Virus record (IMG/VR): IMGVR_UViG_3300006119_000008
Span: 1-64,000 of that record
DNA from: a virus
DNA: 64,000 nt
Direction: 5' to 3' (one strand)
Shown: positions 1 through 5,184 of the stretch, one piece after another
Layout of the letters: the number at the start of each line of letters is the position of its first letter
Position numbering within the stretch: the first letter of the stretch is position 1
The notes under the pieces: model-generated
What the model saw: the letters and a program-made list of their open reading frames with translations, nothing else
The model's database searches: none
What the model was told of the DNA's origin: nothing
Made by a program: the position numbers and the translations under genes

Positions 1-824
1 TACTGGGGGTGCTTGTTGTGGGCCGCACCGAGGTCGAGGGCGAGCAGGCCCTCACGCTTCGCCCACGCCAGCGCATTGCCTTCGACGTAGGAGTCATACA
101 GGGCAACCGTGTCGGTTTGGATCGCCTGGTTGATCGTGGGGTCAGACTGGGTATTCCTCGAGTGGACCCGCTGGAGGTAGAGGCACTGGTCGATGAGGTG
201 GAACGCCGTGTGCTGGAACAGCCGGCACATCAGGTCTTGGTCGTCAAGCACCGTCAGCTCAGGGTTGTACCCACCAGCTGCGTCGTAGGTGGTCTTGCGA
301 AAGGCTCGGAGGTGGTTCGGTGCGTACCAGATGTAACTAACGTTTTGTGGATACGGCAACATTGAGTTGCACTGCAACACTGATTGGCCGTTCACCTCGA
401 CTTCGGTGTACTCCCAACCGTGGGCCGGGTTGAAACGCTGATCGTTTCGTGAACCATCTTCATTAATCTGTGCACATTGGCTATAGACGAAACCAACCGA
501 TGGGTTGGCATCAAAAGCAGCGACCACTTCAGCCAAGGCTTCTTGAGCCAACAAGTCATCGTGGTCGAGTTCCAACAAGAACTCACCACGAGTTTGCTCG
601 CAGGCATAACGCTTTGCTGCTCCAACACCATGCAGATCGTTGTTCTGCAACACTCGAACCCGAGGATCAGCAACCGGCGGACGCCAGTTGGCTCCATTGT
701 TCATCACAACAACCCACTCCCAATCGGAGAAGGTCTGAGCTACGAGGCTGTCAAAACATTCATTCAGGAACGTTGGACGGTGGCTCGGCGTGAAGACGCT
801 GATGCGCGGTTCGGTGGGGCTCAC
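1..824 (-). CDS. Family-2 glycosyltransferase, 3'-truncated by the window edge
   Basis: The minus strand stays open from a GTG at 824 to the window edge, giving about 274 residues. The N-terminus reads RISVFTPSHRPTFLNECFDS, a typical GT-A start, followed by a nucleotide-binding DHDD motif near residues 87-90 and a VLDDQDLMCRLF segment near 191-202, which is the usual acceptor or base region of GT2 enzymes. It probably transfers a sugar from a nucleotide-sugar donor in the cytoplasm. The GTG start overlaps the stop of the 34-codon ORF at 821-925 (GTGA), suggesting translational coupling; there is no upstream ATG in frame. It is separated from the main glycosyltransferase island (4549-10681) by the tRNA cluster. 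The family call is firm; donor and acceptor are unknown. The C-terminus lies outside the window. Confidence 0.85.
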   Translation of the reverse strand, partial: MSPTEPRISVFTPSHRPTFLNECFDSLVAQTFSDWEWVVVMNNGANWRPPVADPRVRVLQNNDLHGVGAAKRYACEQTRGEFLLELDHDDLLAQEALAEVVAAFDANPSVGFVYSQCAQINEDGSRNDQRFNPAHGWEYTEVEVNGQSVLQCNSMLPYPQNVSYIWYAPNHLRAFRKTTYDAAGGYNPELTVLDDQDLMCRLFQHTAFHLIDQCLYLQRVHSRNTQSDPTINQAIQTDTVALYDSYVEGNALAWAKREGLLALDLGAAHNKHPQ

Positions 825-925
825 TTCTTCGGACGCAGAATGGCCGGCTTAATCCAGTCCCACTCTCCTTTGGCATTCTTGACCTGGAGAGTTGCTCCTA
901 TACTGACGCTGAGTTTAATTTCCAT
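821..925 (-). CDS. Small 34-residue protein of unknown function
   Basis: An ATG at 925 opens a 34-codon frame beginning MEIKLSVSIGATLQVKNAKG, with a lysine-rich end. An AGGAAA-type Shine-Dalgarno sequence lies just upstream. The stop overlaps the GTG of the glycosyltransferase that follows. The sequence has the look of a small beta-rich phage protein, with no cysteines or membrane segment. It could simply serve to couple translation to the glycosyltransferase. I do not recognise a family. Confidence 0.55.
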   Translation of the reverse strand: MEIKLSVSIGATLQVKNAKGEWDWIKPAILRPKK

Positions 926-946
926 GTTTTCCTTTCTTACTTGGAG

Positions 947-1020
947 TGGACATTGAGGGACTCGAACCCCCGACCCTCTGGATGTAAGCCAGATGCTCTA
1001 ACCAACTGAGCTAAATGTCC
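947..1020 (-). tRNA. tRNA-Val(UAC)
   Basis: A cloverleaf can be drawn with acceptor GGACATT pairing AATGTCC and discriminator A. The anticodon stem is TCTGG/CCAGA around loop CTTACAT, so the anticodon is TAC reading GTA. The T loop is the canonical TTCGAGT. CCA is not encoded. Confidence 0.93.
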
Positions 1021-1029
1021 TAAAAATTG

Positions 1030-1188
1030 CTACTCTTCAGGTGGAGAAAAGAGATACAATTCTTCTGTGTCATAAGCCTGTAAATCATCTGGGAATGATG
1101 AAAACTCTACTACTGCTTTACCATCAGAAGTAAAGCCAATAATCTTTCCAATTTCGATTGCTACGTAATCACCAGCTTTTAATGTCAT
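1030..1188 (-). CDS. Small acidic 52-residue protein
   Basis: ATG at 1188 preceded by AAAGAAAGGCAAACAA, which contains a plausible ribosome binding site; stop TAG at 1030-1032. The protein begins MTLKAGDYVAIEIGKIIGFT and ends in a run of acidic residues and prolines (LYLFSPPEE). The start resembles a small SH3- or KOW-like beta-barrel (KAGDYV...GKIIGF), but this is only an impression. It lies between thyX with its small partner and tRNA-Val. No function can be assigned. Confidence 0.65.
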   Translation of the reverse strand: MTLKAGDYVAIEIGKIIGFTSDGKAVVEFSSFPDDLQAYDTEELYLFSPPEE

Positions 1189-1203
1189 TTGTTTGCCTTT
1201 CTT

Positions 1204-1428
1204 TTAGTTGACGTACGTGATCTTACCACGTTCTGCATCAGTGTCAAACTCTAGTGGGATCTCTGTGAGCAGGTCCCAGATCTGCACTGCATCGCATGGC
1301 CATGAGATATTGTACACGCCGTTTGGCCCTGCGCAACCACGGCACAGGCTAACGCTAGTGCCAGCGCCTTGTGCCTGGATCATTGGTGAGTGCTTCATTA
1401 CCAGTTCGTATGGTGCATAGTTGTTCAT
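1204..1428 (-). CDS. Hypothetical 74-residue protein coupled to thyX
   Basis: Starts MNNYAPYELVMKHSPMI; the ATG overlaps the thyX stop as ATGA, so translation is probably coupled. Three cysteines (CRGC about 29-32 and C45) might bind a metal, but the pattern does not match a known finger. The C-terminal half is acidic (PLEFDTDAERGKITYVN). The frame is clean, unlike the antisense ORF over the same bases. I do not recognise a family; position suggests a small early or metabolic accessory protein. Confidence 0.7.
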   Translation of the reverse strand: MNNYAPYELVMKHSPMIQAQGAGTSVSLCRGCAGPNGVYNISWPCDAVQIWDLLTEIPLEFDTDAERGKITYVN

Positions 1429-2102
1429 GGTGCGACCCTACCATTCTCGTTCCATGCCTCGTATGTTACCGGCATGGCTTGTTTAAAAAACTCTTCGACA
1501 GCACGAGCATAGTCCTGAATCTCCTGTTGTGCATGCCGCTCTGCTCTAAGGCTCAAGAACGCCATCAATGACCTGGCGTTCACTGTCCAGATCCATTCAG
1601 TGTATGCGTTCACTGGCAGTACAATGCGTGCCAGCTCTGGTGCTACCCCACATGCTAGCAGAGTTTTGTAGCCCTGGAATGCACTGCTTGACGCTGAGTC
1701 AATCAGCCCTGCGATAGCAGGTTCATTCATGACTTCGTACTCGTAGGCTCCTGGCTTGCCAACACGCTTGCGGATGTGATCACGGTCAGGAACATAGTAG
1801 CCCATGTCGATCTCGGTGTAACGACCGCTCACCTCATTGAATGAGTTGCCAATACGATGACGGATCCATTCCCTGGCCACAAAGATTGGCAGGCGAACAC
1901 AGAACTTGAAGTAGGTGTGTTCGAATGGTGAACCATGCCGGTTACGCATAAGGTAACCGATCAGTTTGTCATCGCCAGGTTCCATCTGTTCATGGCTGGT
2001 ATGGAAAGACACGCGTGCAGCGTTAACCACGTCCAGGTCACTGGCACTGCTGTCTAACAGTGTGACGAACCCATCGTTATGTACTTTGATTGTATTTTCC
2101 AT
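1425..2102 (-). CDS. thyX: Flavin-dependent thymidylate synthase ThyX
   Basis: The 225-residue product converts dUMP to dTMP using FAD, NADPH and methylene-tetrahydrofolate, supplying thymidine for phage DNA synthesis. Family marks: RHGSPFEH near residues 55-62, FVAREWIRHR near 74-83 and SFNEVSGRY near 87-95, the ThyX signature region that binds FAD and dUMP. The signature reads RHR followed by eight residues then S, one residue longer than the usual RHRX7S. Length matches the family. The start is taken at the ATG at 2102 (MENTIKV) because upstream in-frame codons run through tRNA-Thr. The Shine-Dalgarno is weak. The stop overlaps the next small ORF. ThyX is common in actinobacteria and their phages. 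Confidence 0.95.
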   Translation of the reverse strand: MENTIKVHNDGFVTLLDSSASDLDVVNAARVSFHTSHEQMEPGDDKLIGYLMRNRHGSPFEHTYFKFCVRLPIFVAREWIRHRIGNSFNEVSGRYTEIDMGYYVPDRDHIRKRVGKPGAYEYEVMNEPAIAGLIDSASSSAFQGYKTLLACGVAPELARIVLPVNAYTEWIWTVNARSLMAFLSLRAERHAQQEIQDYARAVEEFFKQAMPVTYEAWNENGRVAP

Positions 2103-2104
2103 GG

Positions 2105-2178
2105 AGCCGAGAGTGGGATTCGAACCCACGACATCTTTATTACAAGTAAAGCACTCTGACCAACTGAGCTATCTCGGC
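2105..2178 (-). tRNA. tRNA-Thr(UGU)
   Basis: Acceptor GCCGAGA pairs TCTCGGC. The anticodon stem CTTTA/TAAAG encloses CTTGTAA, giving anticodon TGT reading ACA. The D arm contains AGCTCAGTTGGT and the T loop is TTCGAAT. It ends three bases before the thyX start codon, so the tRNA and thyX are probably cut from one transcript. Confidence 0.94.
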
Positions 2179-2183
2179 GGGTG

Positions 2184-2256
2184 TACCCCTGGCACGAATC
2201 GAACGCGCAACCTAGTGGGTAGAAACCACTTGCTCTATCCATTGAGCTACAGGGGC
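2184..2256 (-). tRNA. tRNA-Arg(UCU)
   Basis: Acceptor GCCCCTG pairs CAGGGGT, with a G-U at the first pair. The anticodon stem AGTGG/CCACT encloses TTTCTAC, so the anticodon is TCT reading AGA, a codon that is rare in most actinobacteria. T loop TTCGATT. The acceptor sequence matches that of the orphan tRNA 5' half at 4202-4238. Confidence 0.92.
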
Positions 2257-2261
2257 ATATT

Positions 2262-2438
2262 CTAGTGGGTGATGTCATGCTCCTTGTCGAACTGCTTGTG
2301 AATCTTCTGCCAGATCCGTTTACGACCCAGGTAGTAACCCAGTGTGAACACAATGATCTCTTCTATCACACTCACAATGCTTTCCGCAATCAGATGATTG
2401 GGATCGGTGAGAATGCTCCACCAGGTCTCGTGATGCAT
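2262..2438 (-). CDS. Small single-pass membrane protein (58 residues)
   Basis: ATG at 2438, TAG at 2262-2264. The sequence starts MHHETWWSILTDPNHLIAES and continues into a hydrophobic stretch (IVSVIEEIIVFTLGYYLG, about residues 20-37) followed by a basic, charged tail (RKRIWQKIHKQF). One transmembrane helix with a cytoplasmic basic tail is likely. It follows the 79-residue ORF at 2441-2680 with two bases between them, so the pair is probably cotranslated. Small membrane proteins of this type occur in many actinophages; a holin role is possible but nothing in the sequence proves it. Confidence 0.7.
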   Translation of the reverse strand: MHHETWWSILTDPNHLIAESIVSVIEEIIVFTLGYYLGRKRIWQKIHKQFDKEHDITH

Positions 2439-2440
2439 GG

Positions 2441-2680
2441 CTAACTCCCTGTGTCGTAGATGTTATCGCTGATCCCGTTCTGCCGCAAGATCTCGATTGC
2501 CTCATAGTAGTACGGGTTGCTCATCACACTAGCAGCCGGTGCTGCTGTCTTCAACACACTCTTCACCCACATCTTGTTAGCGTCATAGTTTACGAATGCA
2601 TCGATCAGCTTGGGCTGTACCGGTACCTTGGCCAGTTCCAGGATGATCCTTGCTGCCCATCGTATATCTTTAGTTGTCAT
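2441..2680 (-). CDS. Hypothetical 79-residue protein
   Basis: Starts MTTKDIRWAARIILELAKVP with a clear GGAGGTAACA ribosome binding site just upstream. The composition is that of a small alpha-helical globular protein with mixed charges, without cysteines or membrane segment. It precedes the small membrane protein gene by two bases and follows the tRNA 3' fragment. No family recognised. Confidence 0.72.
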   Translation of the reverse strand: MTTKDIRWAARIILELAKVPVQPKLIDAFVNYDANKMWVKSVLKTAAPAASVMSNPYYYEAIEILRQNGISDNIYDTGS

Positions 2681-2691
2681 TGTTACCTCCG

Positions 2692-2735
2692 TACCCTGAG
2701 GGGGACTTGAACCCCCACCCCATGGAGTATACCAT
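2692..2735 (-). pseudogene. 3' half of a class II tRNA (probably tRNA-Leu)
   Basis: Reading the minus strand there is a variable-arm-like stem (ACTC-CATG-GGGT), a perfect T arm (GGGGG, loop TTCAAGT, CCCCC), then TCAGGGT and a discriminator A. No D arm or anticodon arm precedes it; instead the HNH gene ends here, its stop codon at the edge of the fragment. TCAGGGT is complementary to GCCCTGA (one G-U), the acceptor 5' strand of the orphan tRNA-Leu 5' half at 3323-3362. I read the two as halves of one gene now separated by tRNA-Leu(UAG) and the HNH gene. Confidence 0.7.
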
Positions 2736-3184
2736 TATTTTTTCTTGTGTGCTGCTGTTTTCAATGCATGGCAGTTAGGGCACAAAATTTGTAAGTTCTC
2801 CAAAGAATTATCAAAATGATCACTGTTGATATGGTCTAGCTCTAGCGGTGCTGGTTGCCCCAACCATTCTGTTATCCCACAGACCTCACAAATGGCTTCT
2901 TTAATACCCTCCTTGATAAGTTTTAACCTTAACTTCCCAGAATGGATTGGCTGCCTATTAGATAGGTACTCTTCGATATCAACTTTATTCCTGGCTGGTC
3001 TTCCTTTTGTAAAGCTTTTGCCAACAAAATGTGAGTAATCAATACCTGCTTTTACAGCCCTATTTTTTAAATGGGTTTGTGACCCAGTCATTGGTTTTAC
3101 GCCTATTTTTCTGCATGTATCAGCCCATGTAGTAGATGAAGCCACTGCATCAGCCAACTGTTGATCTGTATATCTATGTTTCAT
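2735..3184 (-). CDS. HNH endonuclease (homing type)
   Basis: A 149-residue protein with a C-terminal HNH domain: CEVC at 99-102, the DHIN catalytic segment at 117-120, NSLENLQILCPNCHALK at about 126-142. The two CxxC pairs bind structural zinc and the His-containing DHIN loop coordinates the catalytic metal. The N-terminal half (TDQQLADAV, TWADTCRKIGV) resembles the helix-turn-helix DNA-binding part seen in free-standing phage HNH proteins. It lies between two halves of a disrupted tRNA-Leu, next to an intact tRNA-Leu(UAG), and ends at the edge of the 3' half. This fits a homing endonuclease that targets tRNA genes. The ATG at 3184 is the only good start. Confidence 0.9.
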   Translation of the reverse strand: MKHRYTDQQLADAVASSTTWADTCRKIGVKPMTGSQTHLKNRAVKAGIDYSHFVGKSFTKGRPARNKVDIEEYLSNRQPIHSGKLRLKLIKEGIKEAICEVCGITEWLGQPAPLELDHINSDHFDNSLENLQILCPNCHALKTAAHKKK

Positions 3185-3238
3185 GTATACTATAACACCA
3201 CGTATACACTTTTACATTGTTTACATTGTTTTATATTG

Positions 3239-3322
3239 TGCCCCCGGTCAGACTCGAACTGACAAGACCTTACGGTCATTACCTCCTAAGGGTAACGTGT
3301 TTACCTATTTCACCACGGGGGC
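3239..3322 (-). tRNA. tRNA-Leu(UAG)
   Basis: Class II tRNA: acceptor GCCCCCG/CGGGGGC, D arm of leucine type (GGTGAAATAGGTAAACAC), anticodon stem TTACC/GGTAA around CTTAGGA (anticodon TAG reading CTA), long variable arm with GACC/GGTC, T arm GTCAG/CTGAC with loop TTCGAGT. It abuts the orphan tRNA-Leu 5' half upstream. Confidence 0.93.
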
Positions 3323-3362
3323 ATATCAAACCTGGCGCGTCTGCCTATTCCGCCATCAGGGC
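3323..3362 (-). pseudogene. 5' half of a tRNA-Leu
   Basis: The minus strand reads GCCCTGA (acceptor 5' strand), TG, a leucine-type D arm (GCG, AATAGGCAGA, CGC), then CCAGG (anticodon 5' stem) and TTTGATAT, and runs directly into the first base of the intact tRNA-Leu(UAG). No matching CCTGG, variable arm or T arm follows. The acceptor strand can pair with TCAGGGT at 2693-2699. It is most likely a gene fragment left by an endonuclease-linked rearrangement. Confidence 0.75.
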
Positions 3363-3366
3363 TCTG

Positions 3367-3440
3367 TGCCCCAGGTGGGATTCGAACCCACACTACAAGG
3401 ATTTTAAGTCCTCCTCCTCTGCCTGTTGGGATACTAGGGC
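3367..3440 (-). tRNA. tRNA-Leu(UAA), short variable loop
   Basis: Acceptor GCCCTAG pairs CTGGGGC. The D arm is leucine-like with a three-pair stem and a loop ending GGCAGA. Anticodon stem GAGGA/TCCTT encloses CTTAAAA, so the anticodon is TAA reading TTA. The T arm is GTGGG/CCCAC with loop TTCGAAT. The variable region is only GTAGT, although bacterial tRNA-Leu normally carries a long variable arm. The isotype call rests on the anticodon. Confidence 0.85.
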
Positions 3441-3445
3441 TTCTG

Positions 3446-3527
3446 TGGGCCAGGTAGGATTCGAACCTACGTAGCTTTACGCGGCGGTTTTACAGACCGC
3501 TTCCTTTGGCCGCTCGGACACTGACCC
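3446..3527 (-). tRNA. tRNA-Tyr(GUA)
   Basis: Class II cloverleaf: acceptor GGGTCAG/CTGGCCC, anticodon stem GCGGT/ACCGC with loop CTGTAAA (anticodon GTA), a long variable arm, T arm GTAGG/CCTAC with loop TTCGAAT. Discriminator A, CCA not encoded. Confidence 0.94.
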
Positions 3528-3538
3528 ATTCTACTGCG

Positions 3539-3612
3539 TCGGAATGACAGGATTCGAACCTGCGACATCTGCGTCCCAAACGCAGCGCTCTACCAAGCTG
3601 AGCTACATTCCG
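3539..3612 (-). tRNA. tRNA-Pro(UGG)
   Basis: Acceptor CGGAATG/CATTCCG, D arm with AGCTCAGCTTGGTAGAGC, anticodon stem CTGCG/CGCAG around TTTGGGA (anticodon TGG reading CCA), T arm GCAGG/CCTGT with loop TTCGAAT. Confidence 0.94.
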
Positions 3613-3622
3613 TATACTGTTG

Positions 3623-3693
3623 TCCTCCTGGAGGGTACCGCCCCCTCTTTTCAGGATTAAAAGTCCCGTACATCACTTTAATGTTTCAGGAGG
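3623..3693 (-). tRNA. tRNA-Lys(UUU)-like cloverleaf with non-canonical D and T loops
   Basis: All four stems can be drawn: acceptor CCTCCTG/CAGGAGG (7 of 7), D stem ACAT/ATGT (4 of 4), anticodon stem CGGGA/TCCTG (5 of 5 with one G-U) around CTTTTAA (anticodon TTT), T stem GAGGG/CCCTC (5 of 5). However the T loop is GGCGGTA instead of TTCRANY, and the D loop TAAAGTG lacks the conserved GG. The stop of the endonuclease VII-like gene overlaps the 5' acceptor strand. It could be a divergent tRNA, a decayed gene, or a tRNA-like RNA; a standard scanner might miss it. Confidence 0.5.
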
Positions 3694-4165
3694 TTAAATA
3701 TTCTTCTATTGATTCTTTCTTTTTTTCATACCATCCTAGTCTGATGTTGCAACTATAGCACAGTAACCCTCTAACGCTACCAGTTTTGTGATCGTGATCA
3801 ACACAAAAGTTTTTACCAGTAGAGCACCTATCGATCTTGCATATTCCACAGCGATGGTTTTGACCCTCTAGCATACTGTAGTAATCAGCAATAGTCAAAC
3901 CAAATTTTCTAGTAGCAGATTTTATATTAAAACAATTTCTACAATATGCATTTTTATTGTTATCACCTTTGTAGGCACCACAGTATAAACATGGTTTTGG
4001 TGATGGTACATAACTGGAGTACCTAACTGAATGCTGTGCTCTAGCTGCGCAGCTTTGAGAACAGTATAATCCTATATTCTTTTTTACTTGATAGGCATAT
4101 CTTTTATATACATTGCTACAGTCAGTTCTACTGCATATTACTTGCTCTGATGTTCTAGTAGTCAT
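3686..4165 (-). CDS. Endonuclease VII-like (His-Me finger) nuclease with N-terminal zinc fingers
   Basis: The C-terminal part (residues about 105-145) has the recombination endonuclease VII pattern: C-x2-C, then a CVDHDHKTGSVRGLLCYSCN block, where the paired DHDH gives the catalytic His-metal site and the two CxxC pairs hold a zinc. The N-terminal half carries further cysteine pairs (CSRTDC, YCSQSC, CLYC, YCRNC) that look like DNA-binding fingers. T4 endonuclease VII resolves branched DNA, but free-standing relatives with added fingers in tRNA clusters are often homing nucleases. I start at the ATG at 4165 because AGGAG lies seven bases upstream; a GTG at 4171 is in frame. An orphan tRNA 5' half lies just upstream and a tRNA-Lys-like gene overlaps its end. 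Confidence 0.87.
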   Translation of the reverse strand: MTTRTSEQVICSRTDCSNVYKRYAYQVKKNIGLYCSQSCAARAQHSVRYSSYVPSPKPCLYCGAYKGDNNKNAYCRNCFNIKSATRKFGLTIADYYSMLEGQNHRCGICKIDRCSTGKNFCVDHDHKTGSVRGLLCYSCNIRLGWYEKKKESIEEYLTS

Positions 4166-4201
4166 AGTCACTCTCCTGTGGCTACTAGTGCAAGTACAAG
4201 T

Positions 4202-4238
4202 ATGAATTAAATCACTCTACCAACTGAGTTACAGGGGC
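4202..4238 (-). pseudogene. 5' half of a tRNA
   Basis: The minus strand reads GCCCCTG, TA, a perfect D arm (ACTC, AGTTGGTA, GAGT), G, then ATTTA and ATTCATA, after which tRNA likeness is lost. No TAAAT, T arm or CAGGGGC follows; the endonuclease VII-like gene begins shortly downstream. The first bases also encode the last codons (Met-Pro-Leu-stop) of the ORF at 4229-4546. Its acceptor is the same as in intact tRNA-Arg(UCU). Confidence 0.7.
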
Positions 4239-4546
4239 ATGTAATCGTACTCCCAATCATCCATGCTACCCAACCTTACCAGATGCATGCAAGGATCGTC
4301 ACCTCTATCCCAGGCCTGCTCTTCAGTGGGATGCACAGGGTACCCATCGTGTGTGTTGCAGAACTGCTCACTACAGTAGCCGTTCTCCACGCCATAGTTC
4401 AACCACTGCTCAAAGTCCATCCTGGCATCTCGCTGCTCTTGACAGGTGCAGTACCAGTCAAAGTGAATACGGAATGCCTGTCGCCTGCAGTTCAGGCAGT
4501 GCTTGACGCCTTCGCTGTCTGTGTCTACTTCAGTCTTGTGTACCAT
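4229..4546 (-). CDS. Small acidic protein with a C-terminal FCNTHDGYP motif (105 residues)
   Basis: The protein has two parts: an N-terminal CLNC...CTC cysteine group (residues about 16-35) that may bind zinc, and a C-terminal segment with SEQFCNTHDGYP and GDDPCMHLVRLGS. From memory, this second pattern recurs in small actinobacteriophage proteins of unknown role. The start is taken at the ATG at 4546; a TTG nine bases upstream overlaps the previous gene. The stop lies in the acceptor sequence of a tRNA fragment, so the end of the gene may have been reshaped by that event. It is the last gene of the glycan operon and may be cotranscribed with it. Confidence 0.78.
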   Translation of the reverse strand: MVHKTEVDTDSEGVKHCLNCRRQAFRIHFDWYCTCQEQRDARMDFEQWLNYGVENGYCSEQFCNTHDGYPVHPTEEQAWDRGDDPCMHLVRLGSMDDWEYDYMPL

Positions 4547-4548
4547 TT

Positions 4549-5184
4549 CTACCAACGCCCCGGTTCATAATAGTTAAAAAGAACTGCGATATCATCACAG
4601 TATATCACGTTCTCTTTGGTTTGATAAGCAATAACCTCATCTATAAATATACCATCACCCGATGGGTGAAGCGGTACCCTGAACTGTTTGAGAATCTTTC
4701 CAGTCAGAAAGATCTGTTCAATACTAACATGATCTCTCCTGGCCGACTCAGGGGTTGCGTTAAGACGTGTCGGAGGGTGAGCGCTCTCTGGTGCATGACC
4801 TTCAGGCAGCCTGTACCCTCTTTCCATTGCTGTGATAATAACGTCAGATGCTTTACCCTGTGACTTGACAAGATTTATTCTGTCTGCTAGGTCTTTGAAA
4901 AACGTAGGGTCGTATGCATCATCATCATTTAAAAAGCACCAGTACTCATCGTCTTTAACATGATTAGCAATAAACCAATTTAATGACGTGTTGCTACGCG
5001 CCCAAAATTCTGTTGCATCATTGGGGCAACGATACGATATAATCCAGTCCTCATCGAACTGAAGACCAAATCCAAGATCATCATCAACTATTACGTGCCA
5101 GATAACGTCATGCATACTGAGCATATGTTTTAGAAGAGGTATGTTTTTGAACCTCATCATTGGCGTTACAACATTAAAACGCAT
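4549..5184 (-). CDS. Glycosyltransferase-like protein (GT-A fold, 211 residues)
   Basis: Starts MRFNVVTPMMRFKNIPLLKH, like short family-2 glycosyltransferases, and contains WCFLNDDDAYDPTFF near residues 82-96 where the DDD would bind the metal and nucleotide sugar. It is shorter than canonical GT2 enzymes but has the acceptor-side region (SGDGIFIDEVIAYQT) near residue 175. Its ATG overlaps the stop of the methyltransferase gene by one base, which suggests coupled translation. Sugar and acceptor are unknown. Confidence 0.78.
   Translation of the reverse strand: MRFNVVTPMMRFKNIPLLKHMLSMHDVIWHVIVDDDLGFGLQFDEDWIISYRCPNDATEFWARSNTSLNWFIANHVKDDEYWCFLNDDDAYDPTFFKDLADRINLVKSQGKASDVIITAMERGYRLPEGHAPESAHPPTRLNATPESARRDHVSIEQIFLTGKILKQFRVPLHPSGDGIFIDEVIAYQTKENVIYCDDIAVLFNYYEPGRW

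Noticed and set aside
2054-2353. Minus-strand ORFs running through tRNA-Thr and tRNA-Arg, and upstream extension of ThyX through tRNA-Thr
   Set aside because: They translate tRNA genes; ThyX has an ATG just after the tRNA and family homology begins there.
2735-3322. A group I intron or trans-splicing explanation for the split tRNA-Leu
   Set aside because: The intervening region holds a complete tRNA-Leu(UAG) and no visible intron core, and the anticodon stem halves do not pair well; gene fragments are simpler.
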